Part shown: one piece after another, positions 49,601-62,200 of the stretch
Numbering within the stretch: the stretch's first letter is position 1
Layout: every line of letters starts with the position of its first letter
Origin: Holacanthus passer
Lineage: Eukaryota > Chordata > Actinopteri > Pomacanthidae
Reading direction: 5' to 3'
DNA: 64,000 nt
Assembly: GCA_025331565.1 (NCBI GenBank)
Contig: JAFREQ010000068.1
Span: forward strand, 248,001 to 312,000
Notes under the pieces: generated by a model
The model's database searches: none
Told to the model about the DNA's origin: nothing
The model's input: the letters and a program-made list of their open reading frames with translations, nothing else
Translations under genes and position numbers: made by a program

Positions 49601-52600
49601 TACTCACTAATAGTCACCACATTTTACTGGCAGGACATAAAATCAGTTGACTGATTGAGGCATCGAGCTTCATATTGTATCAAATGCAGCCACCGTTTTG
49701 TGCTTCACTGCTCACAGAGTCTCTGTGGTTCTGTGGTCTCTGCTGAAGCTGGAGAACTGCTGTATACTTTATTTGATTTATCTTATTCTATTTAATTCAC
49801 ATTACTATGGAACATGGATTCAATGGCTAAAAAAAATACATCACTTATGATACAAATGAGCTAAACACACAGTATATGAAGTTCATGCCTAAATGCATCA
49901 CATAACATAAAGCTCTTCAGGACTGAGGGGCCACAGGCCTCAGCTTTCAAACTAATATCACGTTTCACCTGGTATCTCACAAGTCTCCAGCAGCACCCAG
50001 ACGTAAATGTAAACTGACACATACATGTACACACCAGTGCATATTTTGAAAAGTCTTCAGAAAAAGCATCCCCCTCCAGAGATGGGACGACAAATAACAG
50101 AACAACGCGTGAAAGCCGAGTGATTGCAAAGCTTGTTTGGACGTCATCAACAACATAAACTGTCCGCAGACGCTCGTGGTCCAAACACAGTCCAGAGACA
50201 AGTCCAGGTTTGGGACTTACATTTAATGGGCTGTGAGAATCAAAACTAATAACTGAAGGTAGCGGCTCTGGTCTCCATTAAGGGCCTCGATCCCCCTTGA
50301 ACCCCTGATGGGCACAACTCGTACTGTCATAGACAATTAACATCCTCGTTACTGTGTTTTGGGAAACTGGAGCGCGCTGCTGTACCCCCCAATGTGCAAC
50401 CGGTGGGGTTACTGAGCAGAGAGGGGGGGTCAGCCCTGAGTCAGTGTCCGGCTTCAGAGAGACCGGCCAGAAGCTCTTACAAGCCCCCCTGCGGAGGGGG
50501 CTGTGAGTGTGAATAAGCTGTCGTCCAGCCTGAGAATCGCAGCCCGTCGGGTGTTGACTAAAACTCTACACTCCTAAACTCCTGTTAACAATTGCAACAT
50601 CGACTTGGAATTTCACAAAGCTGGTGATGAGGTAAAACTGAAGGCGTGAGGAAAGCCAAGACCCAGGCCTGTACGGCCCTGAAAGGGTATTTTCACACCA
50701 GGGAATCAAAGCAAACTAACACTGACCTGATTATTCACAGTAGTTAGTGGAGCTGTACAGAGCGACATCGATCTACTCTGGATCGTAAAAAATGGCTTCA
50801 TTAGTGTTTTGGACACAAAAGATTTTATTCCTGAGTTAATCTGTCTGTTATGAATTAAAATTTGAAATACGTCTCCCTGGGAAAAAAAAAACAAAACCCA
50901 AAAAACTATTCAAACTATGAGACAATTTCTGTAATTTGCTATTGATGCATGATTTTTCTTCTTTTCCTGTATCTTTAACTTCGAACCCTGTCATTAAAGT
51001 GGAGGCAGTTATTAAATCATAAGAAGAGATGTGAATGTAATTTTAGTAAAAACAGTCATTTTTTCTGTCTGTTCTTCTATTTAGACTATTGTAGGATTGT
51101 ATTTTTGGAGATTTCAGGAAAATATCATTTGTATAAATGTTTTTGTTGGCAATTACTTTATTATGAGGCCCCTTCTAAAAACCTGTTCCTTTCAAAATGT
51201 GCTTTTACACGTTGGATGATCTGAACGACTGACTGTGACTGATCAAAAACAGGGGTCATGATGGACAGTGTTCACAGTTTGAGCCCGGCCGCGAACATTT
51301 GATGCATGTTTATCCACATTTCTGTCTAAACTATCTCATAAAAGAAAAAAGAAATATACTAGAAAAAAACATGGAGCTAAAAGAAAAGAGACAACAAACA
51401 GTGAAGGGCACAATGAGAAGAAATGAAGTAACTTTTTAAAAAAGAAATTCTCGAAAGAGGTTTTACCTAAAAATAATTAATGGTCAGAAAAGGAACCAGA
51501 AGAGGTCTGAGGATACCTTATGACACCATTGACGCCGACATCTGCATCGGAGCTGTTGACCAATAGCACGTCTGTCCCTGTGGGGGCGTCTTCCATGATG
51601 GTGGTGTGGAAGGCGGAGGCCGTGAAAACCGGGACGTTATCGTTCACGTCGTTCACCAGGACTATGACCGTCCCCGTTCCGCTGAGAGACGGAGAACCTG
51701 GAGATGAAGGGAGAAAGGAAAATGAGTATGAGTGACAAGAGCAGTTTGCTTTTCCTTCGCTAAGAAGAAGTGAAGGAGAAAGTGCCTCCACGTCCAGGAC
51801 AGAAGCAACTCATTACACTTTCCATTCGCACGACAGACCTGCGCTCTGTGCCACGGCAGGCTGGTCAAGGGGACACGGCAACATGTGAGCGCCATTATGA
51901 CTCCCATTAGACATATGGTGACTTATTGTACATGACTTGTCATTTGCAGCGAGATCCACACTGAACCAATTCATTCTGCTGTGAGGGCTCGGCCACAATA
52001 TTCCTGCTGAATTTAATTCAAGCAAATTTCTCTGGCCATCGGTTTGGATTTCCATCAGCCGCCGTGCTGCCACATCAACACACTCCGGCGCAGAACACAT
52101 CAAAAGAGCTCAATGTCTCTGAAACCAAATCTTTCAGGCGTCCTTCCTGGGGTCTTGGACACTCATAGATTTAATTTCCACAGCGAGGTATCTATTTTAA
52201 GGTGCGCGGCACTGAGCGAGTCAGTCTGTGGAATTTGAGAGAGGAGAAGTGCTATTTTCAGCAAAAATCTGACCGTTTTTTCTCCCAGAGCGGGTGACGA
52301 AACGGGGCTGGCTGGGCCCCGGGGGACGGATTTAAATCAATAGCAGATGAAAACGAGCCGCAATGCAGAAAAACCTAAAGAGAGGAAAAAAAAAATCAGA
52401 CATCTGCCTTGCTCGAGCAGGCCTTTATAATCCTTCCTTAAATGGCACGCTGAACTGCCTGATCTATATTCCAAACACAAACACAAGTTCGGCCTCGTTT
52501 CTGAACGTCACAATGTGGGATTTGGGGACGTCTTTAAAGACTTGGAGGTGCTTTTAGGTCTTAATGATTTGCATGTGTTTACATTGTTTATAAGGACAGA

Positions 52601-54958
52601 GAGCACCTGAGGATGGAGAAAAGATGCAAGCTGCACGAGGGACTTTTCCCACCTCCTACATGTAGTCGTTCCCTCCTGCAGCTCTCTTCAGGAATCTATG
52701 TGAATGTGTCAACTATAATACATCCAACATCCAAATAAAAGCATACACAATCCTGAGCTCGCGTCTCCTGTGCCTGTGTACTCAGCTGTCGAAAACATCA
52801 GATGCTTGAACTCGTGTACCGTGGGGGCCCGGATTAATAAGAGATAATAAAAAACATTTGGACGGTGGCCACCAAATTTCTCTCTTAATGCGGAGCTGTG
52901 CAAAATCAAAACACGGGGAATCTGAGAAAAGAGAGCGTTGAGGGGCGGCGGGTCAGAAAAGAAAGCTGGAGGGACGCTGCGGCTCTAATGCTCAGCCAGT
53001 GAGGATTACCTTATAAATATGATAAAAATCAGGGCAACAAGCTCATTATATTTGGTGCCAAGTCGTCTCATTTGAAAGTCAGATGAATTATCTTTCCCTC
53101 AACAGCCTCCTGAGATGAAGCGTGAGTGCTGATGAAAAAATCACTCTGTTATGTCACTGAAAGATGGAAAAGTGGAAAAGGAGCATGAGAACTCTCTTGG
53201 TTTTAGACACATTGAGACCTTTTCTCCAGGTAGCAGGTTTAGTGGATTTTAGCTATTTTATCTCAACAACTACCGGATGGATTGCCATGAACTTCCCAGA
53301 GGATGAATCCACTGACTTTGGTGATCTTTTTCTCTGTCTACCATTAAGGTGGTTTTGAGTGAAATAACTGAATGGATGGATGATATTTAAAGTTCAGATA
53401 TAATGACCTGCTAGAATGGCTTTTAGTTTTGTTTGATTAGCATTGCCAATAATAATAGTTGAGCTTCAGACAACTATGGATATGATCTGCCAACTTTTGT
53501 TCCTTGCCAACTTTCAAAGCACAGTGCAGAGATCCATTCAATGCATACAATATGTGCCAGCAGGGTCAGACGCCACCTTATTTAAACCACCGGTCAAACA
53601 GTGTCAAAGCAGCTGAAGTGTCCTTGAGAAAGAGATGAAATTCCCTACAAGCTCTGCAGCTGCAGTTAAACCGCTGACACTAAACTGTGACCTCCCTGTG
53701 GGTACAGAGGAGAAATTTCCTTACGAAAAATCAACAAATTTGAACATTATTGTGGGGTTTGGAGAGACCACCGCGGCTTCTTTCAGGAGGGCAGGGGATT
53801 CCTCACAAAATGAGATTTGAGATAGTTTACTGTAACATCATGGCTTTACGATAATAAACAGACATTCGACCTTAAGCTTGTCATGTATCCAGGTTTTCTG
53901 GTCAGAACAGAAGTGGCTAACATGCGCGTTGAGAATAAACAGAGCTGAATTCCAGAAGCAAAATAAATGATACAAACAGAGGTAACAGTAAACAAGTTTT
54001 ATCCCGAAAGAGGCCCAGAAACCATACAACGCTGATCTTCAGTGACTCATTTCCAAAATGAGTCATGTCCTCTGCAGCTCCATCTAAAGACTTGACTTGC
54101 TTTTGAAGAAACATGTTTATAACCAAATATAGGCAATGTTGAATTTTGAGGTGGTTATGTATTTCCACCTTTACAAATATTTGCGATTAAGAAAATACTG
54201 CTTACAAACGACTAAATCACCGGGGACTTATACGAGGACGACCGACGGCAAATCTGGTGTCAAATGAAACGAATTAACAGCAGCAGAAACACAATCCAGG
54301 TAAAGAATGTAAACTGTGGTATAGAACCTAGGCAGCATTTAGTCCGTACTGTATCATCACAGGGACGTTATGTAATCAAAGGACCACAACGTGTGGCTAC
54401 GTGCCAAAACAAATGTAGTCAGCAGGATTACTTAATCAACATCATACTTGATGGCGGCTTTCTAATCTGCTTCAAGCGGCGGCGGCGCACGTTCAAGTGC
54501 GCAACGTGATCGGATCGACATGAGTCATCGTGGAGGATGTTGCCGTGGCAACAGATTAGCGCTCCTCCTCCTCAGCCGATCCTCTTAATTGAGGAGCGAT
54601 CCAAGTCAGCAAGGTGTCCGTATCACTTTAAGTTGACCGGCGTGGAGCTGCCGCTGTCAGGCAAAGCGTGTTTGACAGTCAGCAACTCGCTAAGACCGTT
54701 GTTGATCAAAGATGTTCCGTGCAGGCGGGAGCTGCTGGGCTGATAAGTGGATCTGAGAGCTAAGTGACTTTGTCCTCAGCTCCTAGAGAGAGGAGGCTGA
54801 GTGGATGAGGAAAAGAGTTGGTTTTGCACATTAAGCCAGCTGCTTTATTTTTATGAACTCTAACTGCCGTGTGTTACACACTGAGTGCGGTCGCTGCATT
54901 TCAATAGCATTGTTTCCCCAATAAGAGCGGAAGCAGGCCAAGCTACAGGGCTAGCCCT

Positions 54959-55006
<48 letters not shown>

Positions 55007-56779
55007 AGTACACTGCCCTCCTTCCAGGCGTTTCACTTTTGAACAGGACGTGATGTCACAACCTGTTTACTGTCTCGAGAGAACAAACAGCCACTTGTGT
55101 GACCTTTGACCTGCATTGCCTCTGTCACCAAACGCACCAGAGACTCTGAAGCACAGGACACTGTTTCCTCGGCTAATCCTTAGTAAGCATTGAGCAAAGA
55201 CACCCCACCCCCCTTATTGAAGACCTAAACTGTGCTCAAATACCCCAAAGCCGCCTGACGCTCCTCTGCGTGACCCTGAACCTGCGCTGACCTGCCTTCG
55301 CTGACAAGCCTGAGTTCAAACGCAGCATTTTTCACATCTTTGTTGGTGTATCACTTCTCACAGCATCGTGCACCTCTGTGCAGCCTCGGGACGTGCCTTC
55401 TCAGCCTCCCGGGGCTCACTGATATCACATAACCCCTGGCAGCTGTTTCCCCCCAAACCTGCTGTCCAATGTGTTAATAGCTCAGATCTATCTTGTTACA
55501 TCACGTGGGCTGACAGATTTAGTCATCAAGGAACACTATATCTTGGCAGGTATGCAAATATATGTAAATGACAGTTGTTTCAAATAGTTATGGTCGGGGT
55601 GAGACATTCTTAAGATTCATACGATGGCAGCTTCTAAATAATGGGGTCAACATCGCAGCTGAGTATGCCGTCTGTTTCCGATTCTTAAATTTCCTCCGAA
55701 TACCGTACCTGTAATAGTAAGAAAAACAAAGCAGGAACAGTTTATTATGTACAAAATAGCCTCCATCTCCTTCTTCTTTTTATGGAGGGAGTGACTCAAC
55801 AGGAGAGGAATGCTCTCCAAGAGTGCTGAGAAATGCCAGCATCTCCTCCAAACAGTCTTTGCTGGAATCTGGCAAAGTCCAGGGAAGAGTGTCAGGGTCA
55901 ATGATTTAGACGACTGCAGCCGAGGCGGGTGTCACCTCGCGCGCCGCGGCTCGAGCCGAGGAGGCGGCGGCGGGGGGATATGGCGAAGGAATATGCCTAA
56001 ATCTGGCAGCGCACAATCTGGCCCACCGCTATACGACAAATGACATCATTTTGCCATGGAAAGAGAGCTGGTGGAAATTTGCAGCAGGACTTCAGCTGCC
56101 TACCGGTGACTGCCATGCACTGTGGTTAGAAAAGTATTTTTTCCATTGGCAAATCCTGCCTCCAGAACCCTTTATTCTTTTTCTTTCTACAGTAGTTTTG
56201 TAAATTTTACAGTTTTATAAGCCTGCACACAACCGGTGCCTGTTTCATTTGCGTGTTGCATCAGCTGACATTTGAAGCTACAGCACTAACGTCATTAGAC
56301 TCCATGAAACAAAGCCGTGCAGGCAAATCAAAAAGATGCACAATGAAGTGAATGATATAAAAAAAACATATCTAGATCACTGCTTGTGCAAGTTCGAGAG
56401 GAGAGAACTAGTGTGAGAAACTTAAGTGTTTGCATTCTTTTCACCATCATGCTTTAAAACCACTAATTCACAGATGACTCATGTGCCAGAACAGATAAGG
56501 CAACAAGGCACTACCTCACCTCTGTCTGAAGCTTGTGCTGCGAGCATAATCTTATTTCAGGGGTTAATCTTGGGTCACTTCTGAAAGCAAACCGCAATGA
56601 CCTGACACTATTCTCCTGGCGATCGCAGCCTCACATCAACTGTATTTACCTCACGCCAAGAAGTTATCAACATCATCGCTCAGAACTCAAGATAAACTGT
56701 GTACTTTCAGACGAGCAATTTTGCTGTGGCTAGAAAATTGTTTTGGAAGCAAATGCCACTCATCGCTTACAGTCCAGGG

Positions 56780-56814
<35 letters not shown>

Positions 56815-59216
56815 ATCCAAATTCATCTTGGTTATGATTGCGCACGAGGAAATGGGGTTCAGTTCCAGAGAAGCATGCTCCCTCAATCAGAAAAGAAAAT
56901 ACTGGACCTTGTGGTACCATGTTTCCATGAGGTGGTTTTGCCCTAGAGAGCTGTGCTGGAGTCACTGAGCTCTGAAGTGGTATGGATACCACGAAGGATA
57001 AGTCCGAGCTAAGTCCTGGTGATAACCCTGTCTCCAAGACTGAGGCTATTCTCCATGGGAACACATCAGACTGATGGTATTCAGATAACTGCTTTTTTAT
57101 CCTGCGAGCAGCCATTACACTCCAGGATAAAGTAGCTGGCGTCAGCGCACCTCGTTTCACACAAAACAAACTGAATCCGCCGAGAAGCTCAAAGCGCCGG
57201 AGCCACGTGAGGATTCCTCCCTGCTTTAATTGAATCTAGAAACACCATTACCATTTAATTAAACGCAGCACGTTCCCTTCAGATCTGGGAATGACACAGT
57301 TGGGGCAGCGACAACTAAAACAAAGGCCTCTGTTTGATATTTCACAATAATCCCAATGAACTTAAAGTGCTTGTTAAACTGGCGATGAGAAAGACATTCA
57401 ATTCTGTCTGCTAATATTTCACTGCTGCATCTGAGCTCAGATCTAAGCTCTGGTGTGGATCACACTTGGAGAAAATGGGAGAACCCAGAATAACCCCAAA
57501 GAGTCGGCGTCCAAAATAACAAGCTTTCGGGACCCTGAGACTAAACTAGGACCAGCTGACCATCTGCTGCCTCCTCGTCCATCCCTCAGATCCACAGACA
57601 GTTTTCTCTGTAAGCCTCTCAACCCAGAAAGTATTGTCTAGCATAAGCATATGGCAGGGTCTAAGCACCTTATTAGTGTACATTACCACCAGACAAATCA
57701 CATTAACCTCCAAGAAGGTGCCGTGGCCATACTTTCTGAACCGGAGGGGGCACAAATACATGTGTTAATGATGATTAAGCTACGTGTTTTTTGACCGCCG
57801 CAGCTGCTGCGAGGGCGCCTGCCGCTGTGAGAGCATCGCAGGGGGTTGATTTGAAGGAAACAGCAGCACCCACCTCCTGGGAAAGGCAGCGAGTTGCCCC
57901 GAGTTGCTCAGTCTAAGCCGAGCTAAGAAGCAGGTTTGAGTGTCTCTTCTGGCACAAGAGATAATCTGTTCCTTCAATATATACTGACCGATGTTTCATC
58001 GATAAAGAGGCAAACAAGAGCCGAGCTGGGATGTCCAAACAAGCGGGTTCATTAAACCGGGAAGTCCAGGATGGGTTGACTTAAGGAAGACGGATGAATG
58101 TGTAAATTTATGAGACAGCCCATCTGTAGCCTGAAGCTTAAGGCTAAACGGTTAATTACGGTTTATGGACTGCGGCTAGATTGTGCTCTTAAGGGACGGC
58201 GTAAATAAAACACATCATTACTCAGGGGGGAGAGAATTGGCCGCCATCGAGGCAAAATTGACATTTTTCTGCCTCTGAGAACCTGTTGCTTTGCGACAAA
58301 GCTTCTTTTAATGCGACCCCGTCCAGCACCCATGAATGGCCTCGGAGGAGCTGAGTGCAGGGTGCGAGCCGTCCCACCGCACAGTTTGCCAAACATAACA
58401 GAGTAAACAGAGGTTTTCTCACAGTTAACAAGCAGGAGAGTGAAAGGGATATCTCAGGCGAACACTCAAAGCAGCCACCCGCTATACGGGGGGAAGAATA
58501 TTTCTAATAATACAGCGATCTCAGAGGCATTCGTCAAATTAAACCTAAAATGTTCTGCAGCTCGCTGGTTATTTATGGAGTGCTGCGTCTGAATGCTTTT
58601 GCATAATTTCTTCCCCATATGTTAGGGATAGGGTTTGGCGGTTTGCAGGCAGTCAAGGAAAGCATATCAACGGACACAAAGTGCTGCTTTTTCTCATATT
58701 TTAGGGCCTGTGGTGAAATTTAATAAAGTGATTTGCCTTTTGTGTTTTTATTACAATGGTGCTTTTGTTTTTCTGTGTTGCCGAATATTTGGAAATCACT
58801 ATTTAGCCGTGCATCTGTGGAGCATTTAGCGACTGTTTTTCCATTTTATGGTGACACAGCAATACCAGCAGATCATAAGCAGTGTGAGAGGTGGAAAACA
58901 TGCACTGGCAGTATAACTGGCTCATAACACAACTCTATAATGTTCATACATGGGTCATATAAAGCTGAAATATGACTTTGGAGAAGTGTTTAAGAGAGAG
59001 AGCACGCACGCTTATTCACACACACGTTACATACTGCATGTTATTCAAATAAAAAAGTTATGAACAGCTACAACTAGTTAGGATATAATTAGCTTTGTGA
59101 GAATGTGATGTGCTTAACCAGGCTCCTTAGAGAAACACAGCAAATAAACATCATTAAAAAGTGGATCTTGCCAGGCTGAAGCACTAATCAACCAACCCAC
59201 ACCACCTTTTTCTTAA

Positions 59217-59256
<40 letters not shown>

Positions 59257-62200
59257 ACTGAAGCTATTTACACAAACATTCAAATCCAGCCATTGTTAAA
59301 GTGTACCAGGGAGTGGAAAAGAGAAAACAGGCGATAGGAAAAAAAAAAACTCTGCAAGACCACATTGTTACTGCAAAGTTTTTTAAGAGCTGATCCAGAA
59401 TGTTACTGCTCTGTTAAAGTTCATTTGAGGAACCTGATATTTTATTTGGCTTCGTCTTGTGTTGCCACTAGACTGCAGACGGGCTCAAACCTTCACAAAT
59501 GGACCCTGTTGAAGATTTATCGTGGCCGGCGTTGGACAGTGATGTGGCACGTTTTAACACCACGTTATCAGCGTTCATGCAGGACTTCATTTGCTCTACG
59601 GCATATTTCTATTTGCTTAACGTGCCAGAGATGAATAGATCAGGTTAAATTTGTTGTTCTTGTTCAGAACCTGATGACAGACCGGAGACTGACAGATCAT
59701 TATTCAACTAATCAAGTCAGGGGGAAAAAAAAACTCAGGAAGACTGGAGGGTTTATACAGCAGATTCATGGGAGCCATTGAAGAGAATAAAAGATCCTGC
59801 TTTTAAATAGGGACGGTCATTAAAATTCTTTATCTGCTAAGCGGTCGTTTAGCCCCCCAAAACTTCCCCTCACCCACCAGCCAAAAGACCATATACAAAC
59901 AGCGTGGCACTATGGAGCGATGTGCTGGAGGCATGTGAAAGACATGGGATTTCTATGCGACCGTATCCTCCATAATAGGCATGGGCCAAGGGATTTACTG
60001 TGCCTTCTCTTTAATAAATGTGACCAAACACGGTGCATGTCAATGCGCCCCGAGGACGCTCTCACCACCACACGCAGACTCGCACCGACTCCGAGGCAAC
60101 AGACATGAAACACAAGAGCAAACGCACAAAGTCACACTGATGCAAACGTATAAGCAAACGCTGAAAACAAAGGATACACGCAGACACAGCTTATGTATTC
60201 ATCCCACAAACTAGAAATTTTCCAGCACTTTTGGTCAATTTTAACTTGAATCCTCAATATAACTAATCTCAGGCTTCTCAAACTTAGCTTGAATACTTTC
60301 ATTTTCACTTGACTTATTCAAGGATTTAAAAAAGACACTGAAACCAGGACATGTTAAAGCACTTGTTTCAATATGATCTTTGAAAAAAACTTTAAGAGAG
60401 ACACAGAACATGAAGAGTGAAATTAAAGAAATCCTTTCAGTACAAACTAACATGTAAATAAATGACATTATTATACACATAAACATGACAACAACAAACA
60501 TCTCATTTCAATGTAAAGTCTGAAATGAAGGCTGTTGCATATCAGGACAATAATATAAAAAAAACTGGCAACATTATTTACTTGAGCACAGAAAAAGGTG
60601 AACCCAGTATCTTCACATGACGTCAAGTTTATGGACACTGAAAACACTTGGATTGTTTAAAGAATGGAAAGAATGCTATCAAAGTTTTTTGGCACTGACA
60701 AAAAGGCCAATTGGCTGCAAAATCCTGCACCTTACCAGCTGCCAGATGCATAAAAAATATGCTTTCCTCAACCACAGATGCCCATTTAAAGCTGTTCCCT
60801 AAACACTGAGTGGCAAAACTATTTCACTGTGTGGCTCTGCTGGAATTGTTTCACATTCTTCAATGGGGGCATAACTTGTACATCTCTAAGCAGCGGCTCA
60901 CAAATCTGATTTGCCTGCAGCTGATCCCAGATGTTGGGCCAGCATTAAGATCAGCCTCCGACCCTGCAGCCCCCACAGTCCCCCGCTATGTGCACAAGAA
61001 GTTAACTCAGAATCGCTGCAAACTACTTTCCATAAACGAGGAAGAGAGAAAAAAATAACAGAAATATCCCAGGTCAGATCTTCAAGTTTCCTCTCAACAA
61101 GACGTCTTGTAAAACACCTTTAAGCAGCTTGTATGGATGCCACATTTCAAAATAATGGCAGACGTTTGCCAAATTCTGCCGCTCTCCTGAGCCAGAGCCC
61201 ATTATGGGAACCAGCACCCGGTGAGCTCTTTTGTTTCCATCCATTTCATGACAGATTTCAGTCAGCAGACAGAGTCCTGAAGCTCTGCTGAAGAGACCGA
61301 AAATGTCCCAGGAGGACGGACCACGACAGCACGATGAAGACGCACACAGACCTGCCTGAATACGTGGAAGTCGGTCGATGATTCATTCACAGCATAAGCT
61401 GAAAAAAACTTTTGCCTGAACGCAAAATGTTAAAATGATCTCTGTCTAATGTCTGCTCCCGATGAAGCATTTGCAGGGCACGAAGGCTTCTGCAGGACTC
61501 TGACTTAACTTTCATCTAAATACCAAGAATGACAATCCAGCCTATTGTTTGACAAACAGTTCTTGTCTGGCAGAATAATGCTTTCACAGACTGAAGGCTT
61601 AGGGTGATAAATCCTCCTGAGTCCTTTTTTTCTCTCTCTTACATGGTGTTTTGGAGTTAAACTAGTCAAATACGGCTGTGCAGGGAGATAAAGGCAGACT
61701 TTAACATGTTAAGATAAATGTCTGCGGTTGAAAATGGGTCATGGTAGACAGCAGACTTGGAGACATGTCTGCACCATCCACCTTCAACATTTCCTGCCAG
61801 ATAGCGCCTGGGAGAACCATTTCCCCCCTCCGTCTCAGCCGAGGCCTCAAAAATGTGAGAAAATGCTTCTGGGTAATTTGGCCTGTGCTATGATTATGGG
61901 GTTTTTGATATTTTGATATTCGACCCCAAATCCCTCTTTCTGCCTCTTACCAACATTGTACTGAAACGTCCTGTCAAAATATTTTGGAATTGCTGTCAGA
62001 GCTCTAAATATGGACTCCTTGTGAAGCGCACAAAAAGGGATCGAATCTTAATTAGTATGTTCGCTTGTTGGGAAACTCTGTCCATGTGGCACAAACCTCT
62101 GAACACTGTATGATGCAAGAAAATCTTAACAAAGCACGAAGAAACAAAATTTTCTTCCTTAGATTTGATTATCTGGAAATTTGATGTTGTTGCACAGTTT

